From Palaemon carinicauda (taxonomy: Eukaryota > Arthropoda > Malacostraca > Decapoda > Palaemonidae): DNA of 64,000 nt. Numbering within the stretch: the stretch's first letter is position 1; the number at the start of each line of letters is the position of its first letter. The stretch spans positions 22,163,666 to 22,227,665 of the forward strand of contig NC_090730.1 of NCBI RefSeq assembly GCF_036898095.1. The letters are read 5' to 3'. Below, piece by piece: positions 62,683 to 64,000 of the stretch. The notes under the pieces are model-generated. The model worked only from the letters and a program-made list of their open reading frames with translations, was not told the origin of the DNA and did no database searches. The position numbers and the translations under genes are program-made.

Positions 62683-63068
62683 CGTTGTTGTTGTTACAAG
62701 CTAAGCTACAACCATAGTTGGAAAGGAAGGATGCTATAAGCCCAAAGGCTCCAACATGTAAAATTACCCCAGTAAGGAAAGGAAATGAAGAAATAAACTT
62801 CATTAGAAGTGATGAACAATTCGAATAAGATATCTTAAGAACAATAACAACATTAAAACAGATCTTTCATATATGAACTATAAAAAAGAGACTTATGTAA
62901 GGGCAAAAGGTTCAGATCTTTCTAGATGGTAATTTGGAAAAAATATAAGCTTTAAATACTGTCAGCGGAGCTCTAAAACTTACCTCAACAATCTCGTCTT
63001 CCCATACATCGACTTCGGACGATGTCTGAGCATTGTAGTCATACAAGACAACATACATTCGGTTGCAG
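54815..63068 (-). CDS. SH3-SH2 signalling protein (Src-family-like order), partial, five exons
   Basis: Exons on the minus strand: 62,984-63,068; 59,547-59,653; 56,176-56,297; 55,660-55,820; 54,815-54,971. All joins use GT-AG and keep the frame. SH3: MYVVLYDYNAQ, WCLIKKNKGKVGYVPEKY. SH2: WYFPEVTRLKSEHLL, GSFLIRNAESRNDGYSLSV with the phosphotyrosine-binding Arg, RHYIIN, FKSLPELVRYF and LTKPC. The spacing between SH3 and SH2 is that of Src-family kinases. The exon after SH2 is not a kinase and is unrecognised. No kinase exon was found before Prx4. The 5' end lies beyond 63,068, probably outside the window. It could be an adaptor, a divergent Src relative, or a partial gene. It presumably binds phosphotyrosine and proline-rich partners at the membrane or in the cytoplasm. 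Confidence 0.85.
55230..55375 (+). repeat. Two-copy tandem repeat, about 75 bp
   Basis: Two diverged copies with cttcaatggtc..acgaccag, gtctg and gggcttttcat, in an intron of the SH3-SH2 gene. Confidence 0.7.
55660..55820 (-). CDS. SH3-SH2 gene exon: second half of SH2
   Basis: It codes for RCGDKVRHYIIN, CCISYRKFKSLPELVRYF and GSIPQLTKPCIK. The acceptor is ctatttccag, the donor aag|gtacgg, phase 0. Confidence 0.9.
56176..56297 (-). CDS. SH3-SH2 gene exon: first half of SH2
   Basis: It codes for WYFPEVTRLKSEHLLMSP and TGSFLIRNAESRNDGYSLS. FLIRN carries the invariant Arg that holds phosphotyrosine. The acceptor is tcttccacag, the donor gtgaat. Confidence 0.9.
56370..56560 (+). repeat. Decapod interspersed repeat, copy 3
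   Basis: It contains gcatccctagttgg, aaagcagaatgctataagcc and ggctccaacagggaaaa, then a tail with gaagagacttatgtcagcct that resembles the tail after copy 6 (gagacttatgtaag). Confidence 0.78.
56600..57760 (-). mobile_element. Jockey/CR1-type LINE fragment: RT to C-terminus
   Basis: The minus strand reads VVDGHHGEYKNMISGVPQGS (motif B), YADDATLFASI (catalytic box) and LNPNKTQ within 57,117-57,476. It continues in broken frames to KILGVILDSRFTFKKH and SLCMLHKIFHNSNHPL, characteristic of the end of ORF2. 57,480-57,760 holds the upstream RT part with HIIGLDF and GACDTL. It is the same family as the fragment at 63,430. Confidence 0.85.
57761..58074. other. Intron DNA, nothing recognised
   Basis: AT-rich DNA without recognised features. 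Confidence 0.4.
58075..58350 (+). repeat. Decapod interspersed repeat, copy 4, with (ATT)n head
   Basis: About 17 ATT units (58,075-58,125), the core acaagctaagctacaact and gctctaacaggg, then a tail with catatataaactataaaaac, shared with copy 6. Confidence 0.85.
58960..59535 (-). repeat. Minisatellite with 28-bp unit in a 140-bp higher-order repeat
   Basis: The 28-bp unit is of the form gacaagatgaaaaattgata plus caggataa. A marker variant (gacacgacaaaaaaattgac) occurs at about 58,994, 59,106, 59,246 and 59,386. The steps are 112, 140 and 140 bp, that is four, five and five units. It ends about 12 bp from the splice donor of the SH3 exon at 59,547. Open frames through it are by-products of the repeat. 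Confidence 0.92.
59547..59653 (-). CDS. SH3-SH2 gene exon: second half of SH3
   Basis: It codes for VLNASPSWCLIKKNKGK, VGYVPEKYIAEYS and TVPEF plus GA. A TAA would follow in frame if unspliced, but GA|gtaagt is a perfect donor, and joining to A of the next exon gives Glu-Trp-Tyr-Phe, the usual SH2 start. A minisatellite begins within about 15 bp of the donor. Confidence 0.88.
59810..60375 (-). repeat. 33-bp minisatellite
   Basis: About fifteen copies of a unit containing ttgataatcctttgaaaact and ttgagtggagctaa. The 33-bp length keeps an artificial frame open (LAPLKFSKDYQ repeated) on the minus strand. It lies in the intron that splits the SH3 domain. Confidence 0.93.
60376..61925 (-). repeat. 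Related 33-bp and composite (about 54-bp) minisatellite
   Basis: A unit with cctgactgaagcttattgag and aatcctttagcaa (33 bp), alternating with a longer form that adds about 21 bp (ccataagaatcctttagcaa). The word gaatcctttgaaaa/gaatcctttagcaa links it to the preceding array. A segment of about 240 bp starting at about 61,020 recurs at about 61,345, pointing to larger duplications. Confidence 0.88.
62010..62200 (+). repeat. Decapod interspersed repeat, copy 5, with (ACT)n head
   Basis: About 20 ACT units (62,011-62,071), then agctaagctgtatccctag, aaaagcaggatgctatgaat and ggctccaacaggggaaatag. Confidence 0.85.
62625..62950 (+). repeat. Decapod interspersed repeat, copy 6, with (ATT)n head
   Basis: About 18 ATT units (62,628-62,682), a short GTT run, then acaagctaagctacaacc, gctataagcccaaaggctcc, and a tail including catatatgaactataaaaaa and gagacttatgtaag. 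It ends close to the first SH3 exon. Confidence 0.85.
62984..63068 (-). CDS. SH3-SH2 gene exon: first half of SH3
   Basis: It codes for CNRMYVVLYDYNAQ and SEVDVWEDEIVE. VLYDY stands for the ALYDY motif of SH3. Acceptor ctttccag, donor gag|gtaagt. One base is shared with an unseen upstream exon. Confidence 0.85.
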
Positions 63069-63430
63069 CTGGAAAGAAAAGATTTCACTTTGTGATTCCG
63101 AAGACATAAAATCAGTATGATGGACTTATGATCAGTGAGGGTTGAAAATTAGAGATAGGTCAAGTTGAAGTGATGGGAAAAGATTGAAAAATAAAAGATG
63201 ATCATATGAGAAGACTTTCCAGGGAATGGAAACATGAAAATGTTAATTTTCCAGACACAGGGAGGTATCAAAAACTTGAAACTTAGGCTTGTAAGCTATT
63301 GGGATAAGCAATTAAAAAATCCCTGTTTTCCTTTTAAAAAGATTGCCTGAATATTCTAGAAAGTATTGGACTTTTTTTAAAGATTGCGTGAATAATTTGG
63401 AAAGTCTCAGACTCTATGCAACTTTGCAGC
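63069..63430. other. Intron DNA upstream of the first SH3 exon, nothing recognised
   Basis: AT-rich DNA. No upstream coding exon of the SH3-SH2 gene is identified before the window ends. Confidence 0.4.
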
Positions 63431-64000
63431 CCACAAATATTCGTTTGCAATCTCCGTACATGTTAGCTAGGGTCAGGAAGTTCGTATGATTGGTCTTGAT
63501 TTAAGTGCTACCTTTGACAGTGTTAATCAGGGGGCTGTTGGTTTGAAAATTAAGCAAATGTGAGTAGGTGGGTCTTTTCTCAGCATCATTACTGATTTTC
63601 TAAGTTATTGATTGCAAAGAGTAGCTGTTGATGGACACCATAGTTACTATAGGAATGTAATATCTGGTGTTCCTCAGGGAGGTGTTCTTGGCCCATTGAT
63701 TTTCATACTTTGTACACGTGATGTGAGGTTTGGCCCAGAGAACAAGCTCGTTGCATATACAGATGATGCTACTCTCTTTGCATCAATTCTATCTCCTGAA
63801 TGTAGATCTGGGATTGCTGAATCCCCTAATATTAGTACATGGTGCAAATTATGGGGCATGAAGTTGAACCCTAACAAAATTTAAAATATTTTTGTAAGTA
63901 GGTCAAGTACAGGGGCTTCTCAACATTCAGATCTTCGAATTGACAATGCCTCTTTAATTATATGCAACTCATTTAAAGTTCTAGTTCTGATTCTAGAATG
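63431..64000 (+). mobile_element. Jockey/CR1-type LINE RT fragment, cut by the window edge
   Basis: Reads MIGLDLSATFDSVNQ (motif A), then VAVDGHHSYYRNVISGVPQG (motif B), YTDDATLFASILSPECRSGI (catalytic box YTDD) and LNPNK. A stop near 63,568 and others show decay. It closely resembles the minus-strand fragment at 57,117-57,476. It continues beyond 64,000. Confidence 0.85.

Overview
The window is eukaryotic and most likely from a decapod crustacean. It has intron-bearing host genes with GT-AG splice sites, several DIRS-type tyrosine-recombinase retrotransposons, non-LTR elements, a Tigger/pogo transposon, a hAT element and tRNA-derived SINEs. It also carries a repeat (core 'gctaagctacaac...ggctccaacaggg') that I associate with shrimp and crayfish genomes. 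That taxon call is inference; nothing here gives a species. No virus, plasmid or bacterial feature was seen.

Left part (1-23,010) is a nest of mobile elements. A non-LTR retrotransposon with apurinic-type endonuclease, RT and RNase H (about 360-15,843, + strand, ending in an (AATC)4 tail) is cut twice. A Tigger/pogo element with an intact 618-residue transposase sits at a TA dinucleotide inside the RT domain (4592-7413). A DIRS retrotransposon (copy A, 8480-15,051) sits inside the RNase H domain. Removing both restores the LINE reading frame. Directly after the LINE tail lies a left-truncated DIRS element of a second family (copy D, 15,844-20,955), then what looks like an older decayed relative (20,956-23,010).

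Centre (25,660-49,363, - strand) is one complete host gene: an ER/secreted 2-Cys peroxiredoxin-4 of six coding exons and 247 residues. It has a signal peptide, peroxidatic and resolving cysteines, and GGLG and YF motifs. Its first intron is about 17.5 kb and is filled by two nearly full-length DIRS retrotransposons of opposite orientation (copy B + strand, 34,325-41,103; copy C - strand, 41,664-48,136), a 492-bp hAT element with an 8-bp target duplication, and a fold-back element.

Right part (54,815-63,068, - strand) holds five exons of a second host gene, recovered by joining splice sites: an SH3 domain followed by an SH2 domain in Src-family order, then an exon that does not resemble a kinase. 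No kinase exon was found before the peroxiredoxin gene. Its introns contain two minisatellites (a 28-bp unit in 140-bp higher-order repeats, and a 33-bp unit with a longer composite), microsatellites, a reverse-strand LINE fragment and copies of the decapod repeat. A decayed RTE-like LINE 3' part and a SINE lie between the two host genes (51,180-52,672), and another LINE RT fragment runs off the right edge.

The DIRS copies show the full logic of that class: inverted terminal repeats, an internal complementary region matching the two outer ends joined together, insertion without target duplication, and overlapping reading frames for RT/RNase H/methyltransferase-like and tyrosine recombinase proteins.
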